DNA of 64,000 bases. Origin: Bacteroidales bacterium. GTDB taxonomy: Bacteria; Bacteroidota; Bacteroidia; Bacteroidales; Muribaculaceae. Each line of letters opens with the position of its first letter. The first letter of the stretch is position 1. Made by a program: the position numbers and the translations under genes. The stretch covers positions 54,167 to 118,166 of the forward strand of contig JAAVFL010000040.1 of NCBI GenBank assembly GCA_014800795.1. The letters run 5' to 3'. Below the pieces are notes generated by a model. The model was not told the origin of the DNA and did not search any database. It worked only from the letters and a program-made list of their open reading frames with translations. Shown here in pieces: positions 34,164 through 41,126 of the stretch.

Positions 34164-34796
34164 TTATTCGGCAGAATCGTTTCCGCTGCCATCGTTATTG
34201 CGCCGGAATGTAATCCGGTTGACAAAGCGTATGGCGTATGGATCGAATCGTGTGGGTATGTATACGAAGTTTTTTTGCAAAAGAAAGTTCCATGCGAGCG
34301 AGACAACTAAGGAGATAAACAGTCGTGAGAATGCGAATATGCCATCGGGTCGCACTCCGATCTCGCCGAGCCATGTAATTTTCTGAAGAAGGTGGTTTAG
34401 GGTGGTGGTACCTCCTATGTTCAGAAGAAAGCTCCCCCCCCAGATGAGGAAATATTTTACGGCAACGGCTTTCACCGAGCAGTTGGCGGCGCGGAAGGTG
34501 AATTTATAGTTTATGCAGCAGTTGACGATGCCTCCCACTATCAGTCCGATTGCGGTGGCGAGGAAAGATCGCATCGGATCTTTTCCCATTGGCATGAATA
34601 CCCATGCGTAGAATACAAAACACACTCCCATGTCTATCCACGACGCGATCTGCGATGAAACCGACGAACGCAGGAAGGTGAAGATACCTTTCCCTGTCAT
34701 AAACTTATCGGCGAACCGGCGCACTGCTCCGGCCCTTGCGGGTGACGCGGTCTGCGGGTTTTCCACCGCGCTGTTATCGGGTACATTCCGGTTCAT
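34164..34796 (-). CDS. GtrA-family membrane protein
   Basis: This 210-residue protein has a polar N-terminus and then four membrane helices in the GtrA pattern: 'SSVSSQIASWIDMGVCFVFYAWVF', 'FLATAIGLIVGGIVNCCINYKFTF', 'KYFLIWGGSFLLNIGGTTTLNHLL' and 'FAFSRLFISLVVSLAWNFLLQKNFVY'. GtrA proteins are thought to help move lipid-linked sugars or other lipid intermediates across the inner membrane. Here the cargo could be an inositol lipid. It lies 4 bp after the ATP-grasp-like gene. The third helix is encoded over a run of eight G residues on the coding strand (34434-34441), noted under findings. Confidence 0.88.
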   Translation of the reverse strand: MNRNVPDNSAVENPQTASPARAGAVRRFADKFMTGKGIFTFLRSSVSSQIASWIDMGVCFVFYAWVFMPMGKDPMRSFLATAIGLIVGGIVNCCINYKFTFRAANCSVKAVAVKYFLIWGGSFLLNIGGTTTLNHLLQKITWLGEIGVRPDGIFAFSRLFISLVVSLAWNFLLQKNFVYIPTRFDPYAIRFVNRITFRRNNDGSGNDSAE

Positions 34797-34800
34797 TGGT

Positions 34801-35661
34801 TTATGATTGTTTGGTGGTTGTGTTATGTCTCTTTATAGCTGACATTACAGCTTTGGCGATATTGGCGGCGGCTTCTGCGCGGCATGCCGAGAAGCTGGGC
34901 CAGTCGTTGAAGTCGATGATGGTGAGGGTTCCGTCGGCAGCCTGTATGCATTCACCGCCGTATACCATGATGTTGAGCTCGCGGGCTGCGGCATGGCAGA
35001 TAGTCTTGAGCTGGTTTTCCGTGGCCCGGTGCTCTTCTTTCAGCATTTTTGCATCTTCCGGATCGAAGGGGCGGAACCAATGGAAGAATGGCGTTCCCTC
35101 CACTCCATAGAATTTCACCAACTGTCCGGGCAGGTGGCGTGATATCACAGCGCGTTTGAATCCGCGCAGGAAATATTCCTGAAGCACATCCTGGGCTTCA
35201 TGTACGGAGCGTACGTAGCTTACATCCTCGGCATGTTGGGCGTGATAGTCGCCCCGCTTTATCCAGCATTGCTGCATGCCCAGACGCACGAGCCGTTGCT
35301 TTACAACCTCGTCGGTGTCGACCACGATGCTTTCGGGGTAGGGGATGTTGCTGCCGAGCAATATCCGCGCCTGACGCTCGCGGATGCAGTTCTCTATGCC
35401 GTAGCCTGAGTTGATTACGAGACGTCCCTCGTCTTCAAGCCGCTGGAGCATGTCGGTTGACCGTTTTTCACGACACATGTTGATGATGACCGGCTCTTTG
35501 GCGGCTCCGGTCGCGAATTGCTCCTCGCTGTAGATGTTGACTTCGCATCCGCGTTTGCGCAGTTGCTCGGCCACGGTATTCATTATCGTGGCGTCGTTCC
35601 CTATGTGATTGGGGGAGAATGCCCCTGCGCGCATTATGGCGGCAATCTGCGTAGTTGCCAT
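34801..35661 (-). CDS. ATP-grasp-like protein of the inositol-lipid locus
   Basis: This 286-residue soluble protein shows no signal peptide. The C-terminal part 'ELNIMVYGGECIQAADGTLTIIDFNDWPSFSACRAEAAANIAKAV' has the D-x-N metal-binding strand typical of ATP-grasp enzymes. The middle region 'CWIKRGDYHAQHAEDV' could hold the nucleotide-binding lysine. The N-terminus ('AFSPNHIGNDATIMNTVAEQLRKRGCEVNIYSEEQF') looks like a preATP-grasp Rossmann-like fold. The substrate is unknown. As first gene of the operon with GtrA, CDP-alcohol phosphotransferase and Aur1-like genes, it may phosphorylate or ligate something onto an inositol compound. A consensus-like promoter lies at 35719-35749. Confidence 0.75.
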   Translation of the reverse strand: MATTQIAAIMRAGAFSPNHIGNDATIMNTVAEQLRKRGCEVNIYSEEQFATGAAKEPVIINMCREKRSTDMLQRLEDEGRLVINSGYGIENCIRERQARILLGSNIPYPESIVVDTDEVVKQRLVRLGMQQCWIKRGDYHAQHAEDVSYVRSVHEAQDVLQEYFLRGFKRAVISRHLPGQLVKFYGVEGTPFFHWFRPFDPEDAKMLKEEHRATENQLKTICHAAARELNIMVYGGECIQAADGTLTIIDFNDWPSFSACRAEAAANIAKAVMSAIKRHNTTTKQS

Positions 35662-35718
35662 TATCGGTTAGTTATTCCTTTCCGGTGTGATTGCGCGGTA
35701 AAACCGCTTTCCGGCATG

Positions 35719-35749
35719 CAAAGTTAATATTTTTTGCTAAAACACGCAA
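35719..35749 (-). promoter_or_regulatory. Promoter of the inositol-lipid operon
   Basis: The minus strand reads TTGC (35746-35749), 19 bp, TAACTTTG (35719-35726). The 5' UTR would be about 50 nt. Confidence 0.65.
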
Positions 35750-35869
35750 TACAAAGTAACTGCTGCCCCTGCACGCGTATAAAGTGTTGATATCCTGCCG
35801 CTGCCGCTGCGCAGTCAGATGTGAAGGTTGGTCTCGTGTTTCAGATTATTGGATTTGAATTGCATAATT

Positions 35870-35912
35870 ATCCCGCAGGAGAGTACGGTCCGGGGTACTC
35901 AACCTGCGGGAT
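35870..35912 (-). terminator. Two-stage hairpin downstream of the GH18-like gene
   Basis: ATCCCGCAGG/CCTGCGGGAT encloses GAGTAC/GTACTC. It begins 29 bp after the stop at 35941. No T run follows, so efficiency is uncertain. Confidence 0.5.
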
Positions 35913-35940
35913 GTATGTTGGCCTGAGCGCGAGGGTTGCG

Positions 35941-37365
35941 TCAGCGTATGGCGGTTTTAACGGAATCGCCGGCTGATCTTACGATGTATATTCCGGCTGT
36001 GATGCCGTCGGTAGCCACTTCTGTCTTTCCGGTTGGAGCGGCGGGGGTTGCGGATACAAGTGTGCCGGCAGCGTTATAAAGTTCAACAAAGTCGCCTGCG
36101 GCTCCTGTTACCGCGAGTGTGCCGGGGGTGGCCTCTACTTGCATTCCGGTTGTTGCGGAGGATACGGCGGCAACGGAGTTTTCTTCGTTGGCTTCTATTC
36201 TGATGGAGCAGACTTTGTCGTTCCAGTCGCTTCCTACGAAGGTGGTTGATTCGGTCCACACGGATGGTGTGCCGCGCAGTGCGCTACCTTTGTACATGGA
36301 TACGGTGTATCCCTCCTTTACAATTTTAAGAGATGTGATGTCGCGTGCCTGAATGCCGTATAGTGCGAGATCGGCCTGTGTGAATTCTCCGGCAGGGAGG
36401 CCGACAGCGTAGCCGCCGAAGTCGATGTCCTGATAAAAAATGGCTACAGGGTCTTGTTCTTCAACGGTAGGATAGATGCGGTTGATCGCGGTAGCCCATT
36501 CGTTGAGATTGCGCGCCTCGCTGTTATAGTTCCATAGGAAACCGCCTTCGGTGCCGCAGTTGTCGCGCCAGTTGGTGAAGCTCGATTTCATGGCGCTGAT
36601 ATCGGCGCTTGCCTCGCAGTCGAAGCCGATATACATGGGTATGTCGCCGAATACTTTCCAGTCGTCGGGATTGTTCCATGCGCCTCCGCCGTAGGTCTGT
36701 AGGTAGACGATCTCGCAGATTTCCGAATCGGCGTTAAGTTTCGCCACAAGACGTTGCCAGAACGATTTGTTGGTGTATGGTGCGATGGTGGTCTTAAATC
36801 CTATTTCGGCGAGCATCAGATGAAAGGCGGCGGCAGCGTTGACATCGTAGTCCTGTTCCTGATCGTTGTTGACAGCCACGACTTGGGGAAGCGCCTCATG
36901 GAGAGCCTTGAAGTTGCGGTAGAGAATAGTCTCTTCTCCCGTTCCGTCGCGTTCCACAAGTTTCTTTATATTGCCGTATGAGCCGTTGCCCCAGCCGCCG
37001 ATGCAGAATTCCAGTCGGCTTATAGATGTTGGCGCGGTGAGCAGGTTGGTGATATCCTTGATGTAGTTGGGCTGATATTTGCCGAACACGTATTCTCCGT
37101 CCTGACACATGATACCTCCCGCTTCTGCCGCCTGCTGGTTACTCCAGTTGAAGTCGGTGGTCAGTGAGCCGTCCTCTTCCACGTTTACGTTGAACAGGAT
37201 TGCGGTGGTGTAGCCTGAGTTACGCAGGTTTGTGATAGCCTGGGAGCGGTTGCGGCGCATATGTCCGCAGGCATATATCGCCGACTGGGCGCATATGTCC
37301 GCAGCGCCGGTAAGCAGCATTATACCGGAGAGCAGCAGCCGGCCGGCGAAAGTTTTGATTTTCAT
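35941..37365 (-). CDS. Secreted GH18-like protein with beta/gamma-crystallin-like domain and T9SS-like tail
   Basis: This is 474 residues from the ATG at 37365 (MKIKTFAGRLLLSGIMLLTGAADICAQ). The ORF-track start at 37446 would lie upstream of the promoter at 37416-37446. Residues of about 28-290 form a TIM-barrel-like domain ('TTAILFNVNVEEDGSL', 'RLEFCIGGWGNGSYGN', 'QVVAVNNDQEQDYDV', 'YIGFDCEAS', 'GGFLWNYNSEA'). It recalls GH18 relatives but has no DxxDxDxE motif, with 'NNDQEQDYD' in that position. A crystallin-like region then follows ('FYQDIDFGGYAVGLPAGEFTQADLALYGIQARDITSLKI...WNDKVCSIRIEA'). The C-terminus 'GITAGIYIVRSAGDSVKTAIR' is a type IX-like sorting tail. Enzymatic activity is doubtful; carbohydrate binding is plausible. 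Confidence 0.78.
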   Translation of the reverse strand: MKIKTFAGRLLLSGIMLLTGAADICAQSAIYACGHMRRNRSQAITNLRNSGYTTAILFNVNVEEDGSLTTDFNWSNQQAAEAGGIMCQDGEYVFGKYQPNYIKDITNLLTAPTSISRLEFCIGGWGNGSYGNIKKLVERDGTGEETILYRNFKALHEALPQVVAVNNDQEQDYDVNAAAAFHLMLAEIGFKTTIAPYTNKSFWQRLVAKLNADSEICEIVYLQTYGGGAWNNPDDWKVFGDIPMYIGFDCEASADISAMKSSFTNWRDNCGTEGGFLWNYNSEARNLNEWATAINRIYPTVEEQDPVAIFYQDIDFGGYAVGLPAGEFTQADLALYGIQARDITSLKIVKEGYTVSMYKGSALRGTPSVWTESTTFVGSDWNDKVCSIRIEANEENSVAAVSSATTGMQVEATPGTLAVTGAAGDFVELYNAAGTLVSATPAAPTGKTEVATDGITAGIYIVRSAGDSVKTAIR

Positions 37366-37415
37366 AACGGGAATTGCTATTTTGGTTATTGATAGTTTTC
37401 GGGGGTTTCGGCTGA

Positions 37416-37446
37416 CAAAGTTATATATTTTTCCGTACCCCTGCAA
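37416..37446 (-). promoter_or_regulatory. Promoter of the GH18-like gene
   Basis: The minus strand reads TTGC (37443-37446), 19 bp, TAACTTTG (37416-37423). A G8 run lies 20 bp further upstream (37467-37474). Confidence 0.65.
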
Positions 37447-37562
37447 TATATCGCGGCTGTTTCGTCGGGGGGGGTGAGGCTGCCTGCAATGTCGGGTGAT
37501 CCGATATTATATATGATTTTACGGAGTATAACCGGTCGCATTCATCCTTCCCCTCGCGCGGC

Positions 37563-38318
37563 TCAGCGGGGGGAAAAGGCAAGGAGAGCGCGACAAAGAG
37601 GGCGCTCGGCGTGGACGAGCTCGGCGAGGGTTGTTTCGGCGGGGATCGCTTCACCGGGAGGGGTGACGGTTGACAGCCGCACTTCCACCGGTTCGTCATA
37701 ATAGGCCTCGTGGATGTAGTTGATCTCGAAGCGGGTGAGGCGGTTGCGGTCGTGAAAATCGAGCGACCAGCAGTTGAGCAGCAGTTCGATGTAGCGCGAC
37801 GAGTTGACGTGGCGGTTAACGTCGAGATCGCAGTATGTGAACCGGTAGGGGATGGTGGTGTAGCCGGTGAGAGGGCGCAGGCGCGTCAGCGGGGCAGCCT
37901 GACATGTGATGTCGCCGGGGAACAATTCGCGTATATGGTACATATGCGACAGGTCCGTTGCCTGGCGTGTCTCCGTGTCGAGTACGGCCCACACAGTGCG
38001 GGCCCAGCCTATGGTTTTGCCAGTGCCGTCGAGTATTTCATAATCGCGGTCGGAAAAGAGGCGGTTGATGCCTGTCATCCATGTGCGTATGGTATAGTTC
38101 TCGTTTACTCCGGGATAGCGGGTCATCTCAACACCGACGCGTGAAAGCACCCAGGTCTCGTGGCGTGTGACGAGATAGGCATAGCCGATGCCTACATCGT
38201 TGGCATGCAGGGTGGCGACTTCTATAAGTCGGTTTATAAGAAGGGTTATTGGCATGCGTCCCTGAGGATTACATTCAGCGGGGGTGAGGAAGTATGTGCG
38301 TTCGAATATCTTTTCCAT
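37563..38318 (-). CDS. Acyl-ACP thioesterase (FatA/FatB family)
   Basis: This 251-residue protein consists of two hotdog domains. The first starts 'FERTYFLTPAECNPQGRMPITLLINRLIEVATLHANDVGIGYAYL'. The second has 'FTYCDLDVNRHVNSSRYIELLLNCWS', the active-site block with Asp, Asn and His of this family. It cleaves acyl-ACP to release fatty acids in the cytosol. The consensus promoter (38323-38354) ends only a few bases before the ATG, so the mRNA may start at or next to the start codon. It is transcribed alone toward the surface-protein region. Confidence 0.92.
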   Translation of the reverse strand: MEKIFERTYFLTPAECNPQGRMPITLLINRLIEVATLHANDVGIGYAYLVTRHETWVLSRVGVEMTRYPGVNENYTIRTWMTGINRLFSDRDYEILDGTGKTIGWARTVWAVLDTETRQATDLSHMYHIRELFPGDITCQAAPLTRLRPLTGYTTIPYRFTYCDLDVNRHVNSSRYIELLLNCWSLDFHDRNRLTRFEINYIHEAYYDEPVEVRLSTVTPPGEAIPAETTLAELVHAERPLCRALLAFSPR

Positions 38319-38322
38319 ATGG

Positions 38323-38354
38323 CAAATTTACGGAGTTCGCTCTGTATGTGCAAA
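38323..38354 (-). promoter_or_regulatory. Promoter abutting the thioesterase start codon
   Basis: The minus strand reads TTTG (38351-38354), 20 bp, TAAATTTG (38323-38330). Its expected start site is near 38316, on the ATG itself (38318-38316). Confidence 0.65.
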
Positions 38355-38537
38355 AAAAAGCAGGGGCGTTATGAACCTTGAAGTGTCTGGAGCTGATTTT
38401 CCTGATTATAGATTGTAGTCCAGACGCTTTTCCTGAACCGGATCAAATAATGCGTCGCGGTGCGTCAGAGGGTAGTGGCGGTATGGATTTCCTGCACATG
38501 CATAAAATTATAATAATTGATAATATGTGGAAAAAAT

Positions 38538-38569
38538 ATTGTCAGATAGTAAAAATATGTGTAACTTTG
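38538..38569 (+). promoter_or_regulatory. Promoter of the S8 protease / LRR operon
   Basis: ATTG (38538-38541), 20 bp, TAACTTTG (38562-38569). The 5' UTR would be about 138 nt and AT-rich. Nothing else is visible in 38355-38713. Confidence 0.6.
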
Positions 38570-38713
38570 TCGAGCTGTTGGCGTAAAATTGCTTTTATGA
38601 ATTAATTTTTCGTTGTTTTGATCGTTGTATTAAGAGGTTGTGTATCCATAATGTGGCAAAATGCATGAAAATCGGCATTTGATACAATAGTTTAAAGAAA
38701 TAAATCAATCAAG

Positions 38714-41101
38714 ATGAAAAAAATATATATTACATCCCTGATGGCGCTTTCGCTCTTTTCGGCAGGGGCGGGTGTGCTCGACCTCCAGAGCCGCCGACAG
38801 TTGCTTGAACGTGAACAGCTCCGTCAACCGCGTACTTCTGTGGCAGGAAGCGTGCGCCAGAAGGCTCAGTCTGCAAAGTCCATCCTTACCGGGCGTGAGA
38901 CCACTCTGGCATTTGTTAAGATTGAGGATGGTTATACAGCCGATGATCTGCGTGCCGACGGAATCAATGTGCTTACGGTGCGTGGCAATGTAGCTATCGC
39001 CGAGGTCCCTTATTCCGAGGCTGAAGTTCTGGCGGCGAAGAGCAGTGTGAAACTGATGCAGTTCGAACGTCCGGTGAATGTGAAGATGGATATTGCCCGC
39101 GCGGTATCCGGAACGGATGTCATACATGAGGGGGCAGACGGTCTGCCGCGCGCCTATACAGGTAAAGGTGTGTTGGCCGCGATTGTCGATCAGGGTATGG
39201 ATCCCAATCATGTCAACTTTCTTGATGCTGACGGTGAAAACCGTATCAAATATCTGGCGCAGATGCGCTACAACGCCATGGGTACTGACGTGGCACCCGT
39301 TTATTACGGGTCGGATGTAAAAGATGCACGTCCGATTTCGGAATTCACAACCGACGATCAGTCGACTTATCACGGAACACACACCCTCGGTATCATGGCA
39401 GGATCCTACAAGGGGGCTCTCGAGGTGTCGGAAGGGACCGATGCACTCGGTGAGTCTATCGTAAAGACTGTCGACAATCCATACTACGGTGTGGCGACGG
39501 ATGCTGATCTGGCTGTGTCGTGCGGTCTGCTTACCGATGTCTGCATAGCTTACGGCATGGATTACATGTATGGCTACGGGGTTGAGTACAGACAGATGCC
39601 GATGGTCTACAATCTTTCGCTCGGTTCGAACACCGGCGCCCACGATCCCCGCTCGTCGATGTCGGAATTTCTCGATGCCGTGGGTGAAGAAACCATAATT
39701 TGTGTGTCGGCAGGTAACGAGGGCGATTCCAAGGCCGCCCTTAACAAGACACTTTCGGAAAGCGATAATACGATAAAGACCTTCATCCATCCCAAGTTGT
39801 ATCATTACGAGGAAGGTGGGCAGAGTGTCGAGACACAGAATACATGGCGCTACGGAAATATCACCGTTTATGGCGACGATGATACGGAGTTCCAGGTGCG
39901 TGTAGTCCTATACCGTAAGAGCCGCAACTACCGTGTGGCGTATGAGATGCCGGCTGTTTCGACCGATACATATAAGGTATATTGCACGGATGATAGCTAC
40001 GGCGGCGACGTGGTGGCTCCGGCCAACGGCCCGTTCGCGGCATATTTCGATGGTTACGTGGCTATAGCCCGGATGCTTGATCCGGCTACAAACCGCTTCT
40101 ACTGCGACATCCAGCTCGACATAATAGACAAGGAAGCTAATTATAAGGACGAGGAGATGCTCGTAGGGCTTGAGGTGACCGGTACGGCAGGTCATCGCTA
40201 TGATGTTTACAGCGATGCCACCACCGTAAGTTTCGATAACTACGGAATCGAGGGCTTTGACGACGGATCGCGTAACGGCACTCTCTCGGATATGGCGGTG
40301 GGCTACAATCTGGTGACTGTAGGATCGTACAATACCCGTCAGGAGTGGACAACTCTCGACGGTGGCAAACCCAGCTATGCCGGCGACGGTTTCCGCCCCG
40401 GATATGTGAGTGATTTCTCATCGTTCTCAACTCTGGCCGACGGACGCAACCTGCCTCTGGTGTGCGCACCCGGATCTGCCGTTATATCGTCGATGAGCCT
40501 TCCATATATGGAATATTACACCGATTATCTGGCATCGCAGACCGGTGTCAAGCTTACCGATGCGATGCGCCGTGAATATTACGATTATCTTTGCAGCGGG
40601 CGTGCCACCGGCGCCGATGGCAAAATCCATTACTGGAAGCAGGAGGTCGGAACCTCGATGTCAACTCCTTTTGTGGCAGGTAATATAGCTCTCTGGCTTG
40701 AGGCTGATCCCACGCTGAAGATTCAGGATGTTCAGGATATCATAGCCCGCACGGCTGTGCGCGATGAATATGTGGAGGCAGGCGATCCGGTTCAGTGGGG
40801 CGCCGGTAAGTTCGATGCGCTCGCAGGTCTTAAAGAGGTGATCCGTAATACGGGGATCGTAGGTGTATCCTCCGGCAGCCACAACGACCGCCTGATGGTA
40901 ACCTCCGAGGGATCTGGCAGATTTAATGTTTTCGTCGGAGGCGCCACCGCTGTTGATGTGGCCCTCACTTCGATGAGCGGATCCGTAGCGTTACGTCAGA
41001 GCGGTGCCGGCGATGAACTAAGTGTGGATGCATCGTCGCTTCCGGCAGGGGTGTATGTGCTTACTGCTAACGGTCACTCTCAGAAAATTGTACTAAGATA
41101 A
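38714..41101 (+). CDS. Secreted subtilisin-like (S8) serine protease with T9SS-like tail
   Basis: This 795-residue protein has a signal peptide (MKKIYITSLMALSLFSAGA). A propeptide-like segment extends to about 120 ('TTLAFVKIEDGYTADDLRADGINVLTVRGNVAIAEVP'). The S8 catalytic triad is visible as 'GVLAAIVDQGMDPNH' (Asp), 'TYHGTHTLGIMAGS' (His) and 'GTSMSTPFVAGNIALWLE' (Ser). A beta-rich insert lies between His and Ser. The C-terminus 'SLPAGVYVLTANGHSQKIVLR' matches type IX-like sorting tails. It probably acts on the cell surface or outside the cell. The LRR gene starts 25 bp downstream, so the two are one transcription unit. Confidence 0.93.
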   Translation: MKKIYITSLMALSLFSAGAGVLDLQSRRQLLEREQLRQPRTSVAGSVRQKAQSAKSILTGRETTLAFVKIEDGYTADDLRADGINVLTVRGNVAIAEVPYSEAEVLAAKSSVKLMQFERPVNVKMDIARAVSGTDVIHEGADGLPRAYTGKGVLAAIVDQGMDPNHVNFLDADGENRIKYLAQMRYNAMGTDVAPVYYGSDVKDARPISEFTTDDQSTYHGTHTLGIMAGSYKGALEVSEGTDALGESIVKTVDNPYYGVATDADLAVSCGLLTDVCIAYGMDYMYGYGVEYRQMPMVYNLSLGSNTGAHDPRSSMSEFLDAVGEETIICVSAGNEGDSKAALNKTLSESDNTIKTFIHPKLYHYEEGGQSVETQNTWRYGNITVYGDDDTEFQVRVVLYRKSRNYRVAYEMPAVSTDTYKVYCTDDSYGGDVVAPANGPFAAYFDGYVAIARMLDPATNRFYCDIQLDIIDKEANYKDEEMLVGLEVTGTAGHRYDVYSDATTVSFDNYGIEGFDDGSRNGTLSDMAVGYNLVTVGSYNTRQEWTTLDGGKPSYAGDGFRPGYVSDFSSFSTLADGRNLPLVCAPGSAVISSMSLPYMEYYTDYLASQTGVKLTDAMRREYYDYLCSGRATGADGKIHYWKQEVGTSMSTPFVAGNIALWLEADPTLKIQDVQDIIARTAVRDEYVEAGDPVQWGAGKFDALAGLKEVIRNTGIVGVSSGSHNDRLMVTSEGSGRFNVFVGGATAVDVALTSMSGSVALRQSGAGDELSVDASSLPAGVYVLTANGHSQKIVLR

Positions 41102-41126
41102 TAATCAACCAACCAACAACCGGTAT

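Noticed and set aside
38705-39805. 366-residue minus-strand ORF opposite the S8 protease
   Set aside because: The plus-strand frame has a signal peptide and a full catalytic triad; this one is His/Cys/Arg-rich without domains.
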